Assembly (NCBI GenBank): GCA_038745855.1 | Contig: JBCDLC010000011.1 | Span: forward strand, 1-64,000 | DNA from: UBA5336 sp038745855 | GTDB lineage: Bacteria; Pseudomonadota; Alphaproteobacteria; Caulobacterales; Hyphomonadaceae | DNA: 64,000 nucleotides | Direction of reading: 5' to 3' | In this document: in pieces, positions 50,282 through 58,666 of the stretch | How the letters are laid out: each line of letters begins with the position of its first letter | Numbering within the stretch: position 1 is the stretch's first letter | The notes under the pieces: model-generated | What the model was told of the DNA's origin: nothing | Seen by the model: only the letters and a program-made list of their open reading frames with translations | Databases searched by the model: none | Program-made: the position numbers and the translations under genes

Positions 50282-51073
50282 ATGCGGCACGAGCAATCTG
50301 CGGTCATCAACCGCCTCGCCGCCTTGGGCTTGGCGCTTGCGATGGCTGGCTGCGCGCAAACCCCGAGCGATGCGCCGGCCAATCCCCCGGCACCCGAAAC
50401 GCCAGCGTCTGCAACGATCTTCGCAGCCCAATATGGCCAACCCACCCTCGATCGCTCAAGCGGTGGCGGCAATCCCTTCGCCACCGCTTTCATCGCAGGC
50501 TTTTCTGGCGACGTTGAAGCCCTGGACGCCCTGCCGCGCTACCTGAAGGGCAAGACGCTTTCGCTGAGCCAAGGCGTCCAGGATCCCGAAGTACCGCAAG
50601 TTCCCATTCAGGAAGATCTCCCCGTGGACGGCGCTTTTGACGGCTCCCGGATCGCCCTTGTCCTGATCCAGTCCGACTATTCGCGCTCGGAAGCCGCCTC
50701 CCTACCCGGCGCCAGACGTGACGCCGAACGGATCGCCACCGCGCTTGAAGACGCGGGCTATGACACAACAACGCTTCTCGACGTTTCAAGCGAAGCGCTC
50801 GCATCGGGCTTGGACGCGTTCCGCCAGAAATCCCAAGGCGCTGACGTGGCCCTGATCTATTCGACGGGCCACGGCATTGGGCTGGACCGGGAAACGTATT
50901 TGCTGTCGGGCAGCTATCCCCTCGACCGGGGACCAGCTGCCCTCGAGACCCACGCAATCCCTGTCTCGAAACTCTCCGAAGGCCTCGGCGCACGTTCAGC
51001 CAACCTCGTCTTCTGGGCCGGTTGCAGGGACGATCCTCTCCAATGGTCCGCGAGCACGCCCGGAGCCCCCTGA
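50282..51073 (+). CDS. caspase-like (peptidase C14 fold) lipoprotein
   Basis: A 263-residue protein with signal and lipobox (LALAMAGC, Cys24). Residues 122-250 match a caspase p20: RIALVLIQSDYS, ASLPGARRDAERIATALEDA, LIYSTGHGIGLD with the catalytic His197, and LVFWAGCRDD with the catalytic Cys248, 51 residues apart as in caspases. Only about 15 residues follow the cysteine, so no p10 part lies after it. Instead, residues 45-75 (TIFAAQYGQPTLDRSSGGGN, PFATAFIAGF) resemble the p10 substrate-binding region, in front of p20. The protein would sit on a membrane facing the periplasm. Substrate and role are unknown. Confidence 0.7.
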   Translation: MRHEQSAVINRLAALGLALAMAGCAQTPSDAPANPPAPETPASATIFAAQYGQPTLDRSSGGGNPFATAFIAGFSGDVEALDALPRYLKGKTLSLSQGVQDPEVPQVPIQEDLPVDGAFDGSRIALVLIQSDYSRSEAASLPGARRDAERIATALEDAGYDTTTLLDVSSEALASGLDAFRQKSQGADVALIYSTGHGIGLDRETYLLSGSYPLDRGPAALETHAIPVSKLSEGLGARSANLVFWAGCRDDPLQWSASTPGAP

Positions 51074-51154
51074 AGGGGCATTGCTCTCCAACACGTGAGA
51101 ACCGCTCGCGCGCTCTGCGCGTATAACGTTGTATCCTTTCCCCCGGAGCTTCCC

Positions 51155-51691
51155 ATGCGCTTTTCCCGCCTCTTTGCCCCTGCCGTCGCTGCGACACTCT
51201 CGGCCGGCTGCGTCTCCCAGGACCTCACCCAATTCGACAACGCTCCCCGCACCTTCGTGCTCGAGGACTATTTCGAAGGCCAAACCACCGCCCACGGGAT
51301 CTTCGAGGACCGGTTCGGAAAGGTCCGCCGCCAATTCAAGGTCGACATCACCGGTACCGTCGAGAACGGCCAACTCACCCTTGATGAGCGCTTCATCTAC
51401 GATGATGGCGAACGGGACACCCGTGTGTGGGTCATCGATATCCTCGGTGACGGCAAGTATAGCGGCACCGCCGGCGACGTCCCGGGCATCGCCACTGGCG
51501 AGATCAACGGCAATGCCTTCAACTGGACCTACAAGGTCGATCTCAAGGTCGGTGACAGCACCTGGAATGTCGGTTTCGATGACTGGATGTACCTGCTCGA
51601 GGACGGCGTACTGCTGAACCGGGCTTACGTGACCCGTTTTGGCGTCGAGATCGGACAGGTCACCCTCGTGTTTCGTCAGGTGGAGCCTTAA
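51155..51691 (+). CDS. DUF3833 family lipoprotein
   Basis: A 178-residue exported protein: MRFSRLFAPAVAATLSAGC has a lipobox ending SAGC at Cys19. The mature domain is beta-rich: PRTFVLEDYFEGQTTAHGIF, EDRFGKVRRQFKVDITGTVE, LTLDERFIYDDGERDTRVW, WTYKVDLKVGDSTWNVGFDD, which is the DUF3833 pattern. Its function is unknown. ATG 51155 has only a weak purine run upstream. A GC hairpin at 51716-51737, without a T-run, follows the stop. Confidence 0.85.
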   Translation: MRFSRLFAPAVAATLSAGCVSQDLTQFDNAPRTFVLEDYFEGQTTAHGIFEDRFGKVRRQFKVDITGTVENGQLTLDERFIYDDGERDTRVWVIDILGDGKYSGTAGDVPGIATGEINGNAFNWTYKVDLKVGDSTWNVGFDDWMYLLEDGVLLNRAYVTRFGVEIGQVTLVFRQVEP

Positions 51692-51754
51692 CCAGCCTCA
51701 CCTCAGCGGGGAGTTGCGGCACACCCTGCCGCAGGGTCAGCCTGCCACATATCG

Positions 51755-51769
51755 CAATCGTCATGATTG
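51755..51769. promoter_or_regulatory. inverted repeat in the alternative oxidase promoter
   Basis: CAATC-N5-GATTG at 51755-51769 lies 46 bases before the aox start and just before a TATATG-like -10 box (51772-51777). A dimeric regulator could bind here; which one is not readable from the site. Confidence 0.35.
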
Positions 51770-51814
51770 GGTATATGTCTTGTACGTACAGGCAGAAGAC
51801 GGGAGACCCGCGCC

Positions 51815-52483
51815 ATGAGCCTCGAGCCATCCATCCATGTCCGCCGGGCACCGAAAGGTGTCAGTGGTCACTTTGCATTTGGTCTCGTAAAGTTCATGCG
51901 GGTCTTCGCCGACATGTTCTTCCGCACGCGTTATGGCCACCGCGCCGTCGTGCTCGAAACCGTCGCCGCCGTTCCGGGTATGGTCGGTGGCATGCTTCAG
52001 CATCTCAAGGCGCTCCGTCACATCCGCGACGACCAGGGTTGGATCAAGGAACTGCTCGAAGAAGCCGATAACGAGCGCATGCACCTCATGACATTTATCG
52101 AGGTGGCCAAGCCCTCGCTGTTCGAACGTGGCGTGATCATGATCGCCCAGGCGATCTTCTTCAACGTCTACTTCTGGATGTACCTCTTCTTCCCTCGCAC
52201 GGCCCACCGTTTTGTGGCCTATCTCGAGGAGGAAGCCGTGGTGAGCTACACCCACTATCTGGAGGAAATCGATACCGGCCGCCTTGAGAACACCAAGGCC
52301 CCAAAGATTGCTATCGAGTACTGGGAGCTGCCATTCACCGCCACGTTACGCGATGTTGTCGAGAAGGTCCGCCAGGATGAGGCGCACCATCGCGACACCA
52401 ACCACCGTTTTGCTGACGAGCTCGAGCGGGGAAGCGCGAAGGTGCCGGTGACCTCAAGCGCTGCTGCACGGGACAGTCTCTAG
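51815..52483 (+). CDS. aox: alternative oxidase (cyanide-insensitive ubiquinol oxidase)
   Basis: A 222-residue di-iron membrane oxidase that passes electrons from ubiquinol to oxygen without pumping protons. The four iron-ligand helices are evident: VLETVAAVPGMVGGMLQHL, LLEEADNERMHLMTF, YLEEEAVVSYTHYLEE and VRQDEAHHRDTNHRFAD. The hydrophobic helices are the membrane-dipping part. It is short compared with plant enzymes, as in other bacteria. ATG 51815 follows a GGGAGA site. It has its own promoter and is followed by an MFS gene. Confidence 0.93.
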   Translation: MSLEPSIHVRRAPKGVSGHFAFGLVKFMRVFADMFFRTRYGHRAVVLETVAAVPGMVGGMLQHLKALRHIRDDQGWIKELLEEADNERMHLMTFIEVAKPSLFERGVIMIAQAIFFNVYFWMYLFFPRTAHRFVAYLEEEAVVSYTHYLEEIDTGRLENTKAPKIAIEYWELPFTATLRDVVEKVRQDEAHHRDTNHRFADELERGSAKVPVTSSAAARDSL

Positions 52484-52619
52484 TTGACGGCCCATAGCGG
52501 CAGCTGATCCAGCATCTCCGCTGACAATGAAATGAATAGCGAAGCCAGGTTGGCCATATCCGATCGGCGCAACACCTGAATGCACTCCCCGATGCTCGCG
52601 TGATCCGCTGTCATACCCT

Positions 52620-53912
52620 ATGGACTGGGCCATGGCCCTTGCTCCTTCGCTTTCCGTGTTCCGCCACACCGGTTATCGGCGCTACTGGATCATGCGCCAG
52701 CTTATTTCGGCCTCACGGCAAATGGTCATGGTGGCACTGGCCTGGCAGGTCTACGGGCTGGCGCGCACGCCGGTCCAGGAGGGTGGGCTCGGCTGGGATG
52801 AGAGTGGGTCGACCTTCCTCACCGGTCTGATTGGGCTGGCGATATTTGTACCCGTCTTGCTTTTTTCTCTCCCCGGCGGCCAAGCCGCCGATCGGCTCGA
52901 CAAAAAGCAGATCCTGATCACGGCGCACATGATCCGGTTCCTTGCCTTCGGAGCGCTCCTGGCGTCGGTGTTTCTCGCGACCGATGTGGCGCTATGGGTG
53001 ATCTTCTGTTCTGTTACGGTGCTCGGCGTCGTCTATGCCTTTGTGCCGGCTGCGTCGAACGCGCTCTTTCCAACACTCGTTCCGCGGGACGAACTGCCCC
53101 AGGCGATTGCCTGGAACTCCCTGGGCTACCAAGCCGCGTCGATCCTTGGCCCAGCTCTGGCGGGGGTATTGCTCACAGTGAGTGTCCCCCTGGTCTACGG
53201 GCTCGGCATGGTCATGTGCCTGGGAGCAACCGCCGGTATTGCTTCCGTCGAAACGCCGCCGCACGTCAAACAAATGAATGCGCGAGGCCTCGCCATGGTC
53301 GCCGATGGGCTGCGCTATGTCATGTCCAACCGAACCGTCTTCGGAGCGATCTCCCTCGATCTGGTGGCCGTTTTCTTCGCCGGATCGGTGGCGCTGCTGC
53401 CGGTCTATGCCCGGGATATCCTGGAGGTGGGGCCACAAGGATACGGACTGCTCTGGTCAGCGACAGCGATCGGGGCCGCCATCGTAGCCGTGGTGCTGGC
53501 GACGAAACCGCTAAGCCGGCGGGTCGGATTGTGGATGTTCGGCGCCGTGGCCTTGTTCGGGGTCTCGATCATCGTTTTCGGGTTATCACGAATATTCTGG
53601 CTGTCCTTTGCTGCCCTTGTCATCCATGGCGGTGCCGACATGATCTCGGTTTATGTCCGACAATCCCTAATCCAGCTTGCAACGCCGGATGCGATGAAGG
53701 GCCGGGTGACCTCGGTTTCATTCATATTCATCGCGGGGTCGAACGAGTTCGGCGAGTTCCAGAGCGGGGTGGCCACGCGCTTTCTGGGACCCGTCGGCGC
53801 GGTTATCCTTGGCGGCGTGGTCGCTGTTGGGGCCGCCGGGGTCTGGATGCGGCTGTTTCCTCAACTTGCCCGGGCAGACCGGTTTAACGACGTTGAAGAA
53901 ACGCCCGTGTGA
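52620..53912 (+). CDS. MFS transporter, EntS-like (MFS_3) group
   Basis: A 430-residue membrane protein with about 12 helices. LPGGQAADRLDKKQILITAH is the loop 2-3 motif of the major facilitator superfamily, and VPAASNALFPTLVPRDELPQ with AIAWNSLGYQAASILGPALA is typical of the EntS-like exporters. The substrate is unknown. ATG 52620 is used; a later ATG six codons on is possible. It starts 136 bases after the aox stop. Confidence 0.88.
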   Translation: MDWAMALAPSLSVFRHTGYRRYWIMRQLISASRQMVMVALAWQVYGLARTPVQEGGLGWDESGSTFLTGLIGLAIFVPVLLFSLPGGQAADRLDKKQILITAHMIRFLAFGALLASVFLATDVALWVIFCSVTVLGVVYAFVPAASNALFPTLVPRDELPQAIAWNSLGYQAASILGPALAGVLLTVSVPLVYGLGMVMCLGATAGIASVETPPHVKQMNARGLAMVADGLRYVMSNRTVFGAISLDLVAVFFAGSVALLPVYARDILEVGPQGYGLLWSATAIGAAIVAVVLATKPLSRRVGLWMFGAVALFGVSIIVFGLSRIFWLSFAALVIHGGADMISVYVRQSLIQLATPDAMKGRVTSVSFIFIAGSNEFGEFQSGVATRFLGPVGAVILGGVVAVGAAGVWMRLFPQLARADRFNDVEETPV

Positions 53913-53941
53913 GGGCCGACGCTGGTCGGACCTGAACAGGC

Positions 53942-54721
53942 TTACCGGTCGTTGAAGTGGGGACTGCGCTTTTCGACGAAGGCTTCCATGCCCTCTTTCT
54001 GATCCTGAGTGGAGAACAGCGCCTGGAACAGCCGCCGCTCAAAACGGACGCCCTCTGTCGTGGGCAATTCGAGAGAGCGCGCGACCATTTCCTTGGCGGC
54101 CATGACAGCCGGGATCGAATAACCGGCGATCGTATCGGCCACATCTCTCGCCACAGCCTGGAGGTCCTCATGGGGCACGATCCGCGAGACCATACCGCAG
54201 CGTTCAGCTTCTTCAGGCTCAACCATACGGCCCGTGAGAACCATATCCATGGCCTTTGCCTTGCCCACAGCCTTGGTAAGGCGCTGTGAACCGCCCATGC
54301 CGGGCGTCACGCCGAGCTTGATTTCGGGTTGCCCGAACTTGGCCTTGTCGGACGCAAGAACGATATCGCACATGAGCGCAAGTTCGCATCCGCCACCGAG
54401 TGCGAAGCCGTTCACAGCTGCAATCCACGGCTTCCGGCACGCAGCAAACCGGTCCCAGCCTGCGAAATAGTCCGCAAGATACATGTCGGAGAAACCCTGG
54501 GGCTGCATCTCCTTGATATCCGCACCAGCGGCGAAGGCCCGGCCTTCCCCGGTCAGGATCGTCACGGCGACGGCCGGATCGGTGTCGACGATCCGCGCAG
54601 TTTCGGCGATCTCGGCCATAACTTCGGCGTTCAGCGCATTGAGTGCATCGGGCCGATTGAGTGTGACGCTTGCGATCCGCCCATCCTTCGCAAACTTCAG
54701 CGTATTGAATGACTGGCTCAT
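53942..54721 (-). CDS. enoyl-CoA hydratase (EchA/crotonase type)
   Basis: A 259-residue crotonase that most closely fits short-chain enoyl-CoA hydratases. NRPDALNALNAEVMAEI, RAFAAGADIKEMQPQGFSDM, VNGFALGGGCELALMCDIVL (both oxyanion glycine loops and the first catalytic Glu) and FGQPEIKLGVTPGMGGSQRL (second Glu) are all intact. The C-terminus EGMEAFVEKRSPHFNDR is typical. ATG 54721 follows a GGAG site. It converges with the MFS gene. Confidence 0.92.
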   Translation of the reverse strand: MSQSFNTLKFAKDGRIASVTLNRPDALNALNAEVMAEIAETARIVDTDPAVAVTILTGEGRAFAAGADIKEMQPQGFSDMYLADYFAGWDRFAACRKPWIAAVNGFALGGGCELALMCDIVLASDKAKFGQPEIKLGVTPGMGGSQRLTKAVGKAKAMDMVLTGRMVEPEEAERCGMVSRIVPHEDLQAVARDVADTIAGYSIPAVMAAKEMVARSLELPTTEGVRFERRLFQALFSTQDQKEGMEAFVEKRSPHFNDR

Positions 54722-54820
54722 CTGGCATCGCTCCGTTTGCTCAATTTCGGCCATACCGTGCGTTTCCTCGTATCGCCAGAGGCAAGATAGGCGAATTCGC
54801 GTTATTTGAGGCGTAGATGC

Positions 54821-55306
54821 TCAATCGCGGAGATCTTTACCAAGCCGATCAAGGACACCGTTTACGAAACGGGTCTCGTTGCCATCGAAGAAATCGCTGG
54901 CGAGCGAGACGTATTCGTCGACGATAACAGCGTTTGACAGTTCCCCATGAACGAGGAATTCGGCGGCGCCTGCGCGAAGGATCGCGCGCGTCGTGGCGTC
55001 AAGCCGGGCCAGCTTCCAGCCCTCCGCCAAGCGGGCCACGATGGCTGGATCAATGGTGCTTTGACGGTCCACGACGCCGCTCAGAATACGCTTGAAAAGG
55101 TCTGGGTCAGCCTCTTCGACGGGCTCGCCTTCGGGGCCCAGTCCAAGCCGGTCTTCCATGAATTCCCGAATGACGGCGCGTGCGGACTTTCCCGTCTGCT
55201 CCATTTCATAAAGGGCCTGGACAGCAGCCAGTCTTGCACCGGCGCGGCGGGCCCGGGTGACTTCGAAGGGGACTTTATTTATGGGATCGCCGCCGACATC
55301 GCTCAT
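54821..55306 (-). CDS. nusB: transcription antitermination factor NusB
   Basis: A 161-residue all-helical RNA-binding protein that acts in rRNA transcription. RARRAGARLAAVQALYEMEQ at the N-terminus and LDATTRAILRAGAAEFLVHG, NAVIVDEYVSLASDFFDGNE, TRFVNGVLDRL at the C-terminus are diagnostic. The start at 55306 overlaps the ribH stop by four bases, so nusB is the last gene of the riboflavin operon, as in many proteobacteria. Confidence 0.95.
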   Translation of the reverse strand: MSDVGGDPINKVPFEVTRARRAGARLAAVQALYEMEQTGKSARAVIREFMEDRLGLGPEGEPVEEADPDLFKRILSGVVDRQSTIDPAIVARLAEGWKLARLDATTRAILRAGAAEFLVHGELSNAVIVDEYVSLASDFFDGNETRFVNGVLDRLGKDLRD

Positions 55307-55728
55307 CGGACGAATTTCTTCCGGAACTCCAGCATGGCGAGGCAAGCTTCAGCAGCATCCTTGCCCTTGTTCTTCTGCGACCGGTCGGCCCTGACCCAGG
55401 CCTGATCCTGATTTTCCACCGTCAGGATCCCGTAGCCGATCGCCAGCCGTCGCCCAACCGCCAGGTCCATAAGGCCACGTGCACTCTCCCCGCAGACGTA
55501 ATCATAATGAGATGTCTCACCCCGGATCACACATCCCAGGGCGATATAGCCGTCCCACTGGGCGCTGTCGGCGGCCATAGCGATGATGCCCGGCAGCTCG
55601 AACGCGCCCGGCACGACGATCGTTTCCGTCTTGCAATTGGCAGCATCCAGAACGGCCTGGGCACCGGCCTCCAGTTCACGGGAGACCTTTTCATAGTATC
55701 GCGAGGTGGCGATCAGCACACGGGCCAT
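55303..55728 (-). CDS. ribH: 6,7-dimethyl-8-ribityllumazine synthase
   Basis: A 141-residue enzyme of riboflavin synthesis. VLIATSRYYEKVSRELEAGA, VVPGAFELPGIIAMAADSAQ, LGCVIRGETSHYDYVCGESA and GILTVENQDQAWVRADRSQK are the standard motifs, with the catalytic histidine in GETSHYDYV. It starts three bases after the ribBA stop. Confidence 0.96.
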   Translation of the reverse strand: MARVLIATSRYYEKVSRELEAGAQAVLDAANCKTETIVVPGAFELPGIIAMAADSAQWDGYIALGCVIRGETSHYDYVCGESARGLMDLAVGRRLAIGYGILTVENQDQAWVRADRSQKNKGKDAAEACLAMLEFRKKFVR

Positions 55729-55731
55729 ATC

Positions 55732-56859
55732 TCAGGTCTCCTTACGGTTCAGGGGCCGCCAGCCCTCTATGGTCAAGCCATACCCGTCAAGCCCTGCCAC
55801 ACGGGTCGGCGCGGTATCGGAAAGAAAGATCATCCGCTGTACGCCAAGTTCGCGAAGGATCTGCGCGCCAACGCCATACTCTCGCAAGGGGGTCGATGGA
55901 TCGGCTGGCTGCTCTGTCTTGGCCCCAAGCCGTTCGGCCAATGCATTCGGGCGCATGGTATTGACGAACACGACCACGCCTGGCTCGTCGGAGGCTGCGA
56001 TGGTCTGCATCGCTTTCTGGACCAGTCCTTGCCGCGGCCCCTGCTCGCCGAGGATATCTGCCAGGACATCGGTCCTGTGCACCCGGACCAGTGTTGTATC
56101 GTCCGGAGAGATCTTTCCGTGGACGATGGCGATATGCTCGGCGCCGTCGATGGCATTGCGAAACACGACCGTCTTGAAGCCTTCGCCATATTCACTCGCC
56201 AGCGGGGCTTCTACTCGGCGCTCAAGGTATCTGTCATTGGCACGGCGCCAGGCGATCAGATCGGCTATGGTGCCGATCTTGAGGCCATGGAACTGGGCGA
56301 ACGTCACAAGCTCGGGAAGGCGAGCCATGGTGCCATCATCGTTCATGATCTCGCAGATCACCCCGGCCGGGTAGAGCCCCGCCATCCGCGAGATATCGAC
56401 CGCGGCTTCGGTATGACCGGCTCGGACGAGGCTACCGCCATCCCTCGCAATCAGGGGAAACACGTGGCCCGGTGAGACGATGTCGTGGTGGTCCTTCATC
56501 GGATCGGTCGCCACCGCGATCGTTCTGGCGCGATCGGCTGCCGAAATTCCCGTGGTGACACCCTCGGCCGCTTCGATCGAAACGGTGAAGGCGGTGCCCA
56601 TGCTCTCGCGGTTCTCCCGCGCCATCATATCGAGATTGAGCGCCCTGCCCCGCTCCTGGGTGATCGCCAAACAGATCAGCCCGCGGCCGTACTTCGCCAT
56701 GAAGTTGACCGCTTCTGGGGTGGCAAAGGTGGAGGGGATAATCAGGTCACCCTCGTTCTCCCGGTCCTCTGCGTCGACAAGGATATACATCCTGCCGTTA
56801 CGAGCGTCCTCGATGATCTCATCAATGGAAGAGATCGCTGCGGAAAAGTCATCAGCCAT
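55732..56859 (-). CDS. ribB: 3,4-dihydroxy-2-butanone-4-phosphate synthase with degenerate GTP cyclohydrolase II-like domain
   Basis: A 375-residue two-domain protein. The N-terminal DHBP synthase domain is intact: ILVDAEDRENEGDLIIPSTF, RAGHTEAAVDISRMAGLYPA, GVICEIMNDDGTMARLPEL. The C-terminal half (from about residue 205) has the GCH II outline (GAEHIAIVHGKISPDDTTLV, RVHRTDVLADIL) and REYGVGAQILRELGVQRMIF near the end. But the zinc-binding cysteines usual after VRVHSEC and in RCDCG are absent; the place reads GEQGPRQGLV. GTP cyclohydrolase activity is therefore unlikely, as reported for several alphaproteobacterial RibBA-like proteins. ATG 56859 overlaps ribE by eight bases. Confidence 0.9.
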   Translation of the reverse strand: MADDFSAAISSIDEIIEDARNGRMYILVDAEDRENEGDLIIPSTFATPEAVNFMAKYGRGLICLAITQERGRALNLDMMARENRESMGTAFTVSIEAAEGVTTGISAADRARTIAVATDPMKDHHDIVSPGHVFPLIARDGGSLVRAGHTEAAVDISRMAGLYPAGVICEIMNDDGTMARLPELVTFAQFHGLKIGTIADLIAWRRANDRYLERRVEAPLASEYGEGFKTVVFRNAIDGAEHIAIVHGKISPDDTTLVRVHRTDVLADILGEQGPRQGLVQKAMQTIAASDEPGVVVFVNTMRPNALAERLGAKTEQPADPSTPLREYGVGAQILRELGVQRMIFLSDTAPTRVAGLDGYGLTIEGWRPLNRKET

Positions 56860-57508
56860 CGGTGTGGGCCTGCCCTGGTCGTTCCAATGCATCCTGACCG
56901 ATCATACGGGCGACGTAGCGTGCAAGCATGTCGATCTCGAGATTCACCCTCGAGCCACGTTCAAGCGCTGAGAGCGTTGTGACGTCCCAGGTATGGGGGA
57001 TGATCGCAAGTTCGAAGTCTCCGTTCGGCAGCGCCGATGCAATGGTAAGTGAGACCCCGTCGACCGCCGCAGAGCCCTTGGTGGCAAAATAACGGGCAAT
57101 ATCGGCCGGGGGCCGAATGGTGATACGCCAGCTTTCGCCCTCGGCATTGACCGAGACAACCTCGCCAACCCCATCCACATGACCGAAAACAAAATGTCCG
57201 CCGAGTTCATCGCCCAGCTTGAGTGACGGTTCGAGATTGACCCGGGTGCCCTCAGACCACTCCCCAAGGATCGTCCTCGAAAGCGTTTCCGGAACCGCTT
57301 CAACGGCAAACCAAGCACCGGGCGACCCATCCGACGTGGTGCAGGACCCATGGTCAACAACGGTCAGACACACGCCGGAATGCAAGATCGAAGCGCCGGT
57401 CTCGATACGCGTGGCATCGAATCCGCAAACCACTTCGAAGCGGCGCAGGCCGTTCCGGTCTTCGGCTTTTCGAATGGTGCCGACATCTGTGACGAGACCT
57501 GTAAACAT
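56852..57508 (-). CDS. ribE: riboflavin synthase (alpha subunit)
   Basis: A 218-residue enzyme with two lumazine-binding repeats. It begins MFTGLVTDVGTIRKAEDRNG and shows GASILHSGVCLTVVD in the first repeat, LGDELGGHFVFGHVDGVGEV between, and GSAAVDGVSLTIASALPNGD in the second. It converts two lumazine molecules into riboflavin. The start at 57508 is fixed by MFTGLV. It is coupled to ribBA. Confidence 0.95.
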   Translation of the reverse strand: MFTGLVTDVGTIRKAEDRNGLRRFEVVCGFDATRIETGASILHSGVCLTVVDHGSCTTSDGSPGAWFAVEAVPETLSRTILGEWSEGTRVNLEPSLKLGDELGGHFVFGHVDGVGEVVSVNAEGESWRITIRPPADIARYFATKGSAAVDGVSLTIASALPNGDFELAIIPHTWDVTTLSALERGSRVNLEIDMLARYVARMIGQDALERPGQAHTDG

Positions 57509-57524
57509 GCTGACCTGTCTTCCT

Positions 57525-58175
57525 TCAGCTCTGAACATAGGTGGAAAGAACGTCTGCCCCAATCCGTTCCGTGGCGTGAAGCGAGAACGACGGAGCATTG
57601 TCCATCACCGCGAGCTGCAACGCTGAAACGGCGGGCAACCCGTCCCCACCGATTATGATCGGAGCGGTGAACCATTCGATCCGATTGACCAGACCAGCCC
57701 TGAGGAAAGAGGCTGCAACCTGACCACCGCCTTCAACCATGATCGAGCCAATCCCCTCAACCGCTGCCCTTCGAACGACTTCTCTGGGACTGACCCGGCC
57801 CTCGTCACCGGGACAGGGCCAAACCGATGCGCCGCGGCTGCCATGGGGCGCGCCCGCATTACCGGCCGTGGCGATCACCACTGGCGCCACCGCGATCGAT
57901 GTCATCAAGCGGCCGTCCAGCGGCGTACGTCCATAGCTATCCATCACAATGCGCGTCGGCTGGTCGTCCGGCGCGGGAACCGTTCGCGCCGTAAGCAGAG
58001 GATCGTCTGCGAGGACTGTGCCGACGCCCACTAGAACCGCGTCATGCTCGGCACGAAGCTGATGGCTCCGCGCCCGGGCCGGAGCGCCCGTGATCCATTG
58101 GCTGGTCCCATCGGCGAGGGCAATCCGTCCATCCATCGAGGTCGCAATCTTGAGGGTCACGGATACGGCGGTCAT
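57525..58175 (-). CDS. RibD C-terminal reductase domain protein (deaminase domain missing)
   Basis: A 216-residue NADPH-binding reductase of the RibD_C/dihydrofolate reductase-like fold: VTLKIATSMDGRIALADGTS, QWITGAPARARSHQLRAEHD, AVLVGVGTVLADDPLLTAR and IMVEGGGQVAASFLRAGLVN. In the riboflavin operon this position is normally a bifunctional RibD with a zinc deaminase at its N-terminus (HAE...PCxxxGRTPPC). That part is absent: the gene starts at 58175, overlapping the nrdR stop. It should reduce the ribosylaminopyrimidine; deamination must be done elsewhere. Confidence 0.88.
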   Translation of the reverse strand: MTAVSVTLKIATSMDGRIALADGTSQWITGAPARARSHQLRAEHDAVLVGVGTVLADDPLLTARTVPAPDDQPTRIVMDSYGRTPLDGRLMTSIAVAPVVIATAGNAGAPHGSRGASVWPCPGDEGRVSPREVVRRAAVEGIGSIMVEGGGQVAASFLRAGLVNRIEWFTAPIIIGGDGLPAVSALQLAVMDNAPSFSLHATERIGADVLSTYVQS

Positions 58176-58657
58176 TCCGGACGCTCTCCGTCGACCAACG
58201 CCTCTTCCTCGAAATCAGCGGTGTCGATGAATTGCGCAAAGTCCCTGGGATCGTTGAAGTCCTTGTAAACACTGGCGTAACGCACATAGCCGACGGGATC
58301 GACATCCCTGAGGGCTGCCATCACCATGTCGCCGATCTGCGATGAGGGCACTTCGGTTTCACCCCCGCTCTCGAGCTGTCGGATGATTCCGGATACCATC
58401 TGCTCAACCTGCTCTTCAGAGACGGGCCGTTTGCGCAGGGCCAACTGGACGGTGCGGATGATCTTGTCGCGCTGAAAGATTGAGCGTTTGCCGTCGCGCT
58501 TGATCACGAACAATTCCCGCAGCTGCACCCGCTCAAACGTCGTGAAGCGGCCACCGCATCGGTCGCAAAGGCGTCGCCGCCGTACAGCCGTATTGTCCTC
58601 GGCCGGACGACTGTCCTTCACCGCCGTGTTCTCGGCGCCGCAAAACGGGCAGCGCAT
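58172..58657 (-). CDS. nrdR: transcriptional repressor NrdR
   Basis: A 161-residue repressor of ribonucleotide reductase genes. The N-terminal zinc ribbon is MRCPFCGAENTAVKDSRPAE with RRRRLCDRCGGRFTTFERVQ (four cysteines). The ATP-cone follows (LFVIKRDGKRSIFQRDKIIR, SVYKDFNDPRDFAQFIDTAD). The length and place between glyA and ribD are as in other alphaproteobacteria. Confidence 0.96.
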   Translation of the reverse strand: MRCPFCGAENTAVKDSRPAEDNTAVRRRRLCDRCGGRFTTFERVQLRELFVIKRDGKRSIFQRDKIIRTVQLALRKRPVSEEQVEQMVSGIIRQLESGGETEVPSSQIGDMVMAALRDVDPVGYVRYASVYKDFNDPRDFAQFIDTADFEEEALVDGERPE

Positions 58658-58666
58658 CGGTGCGCC

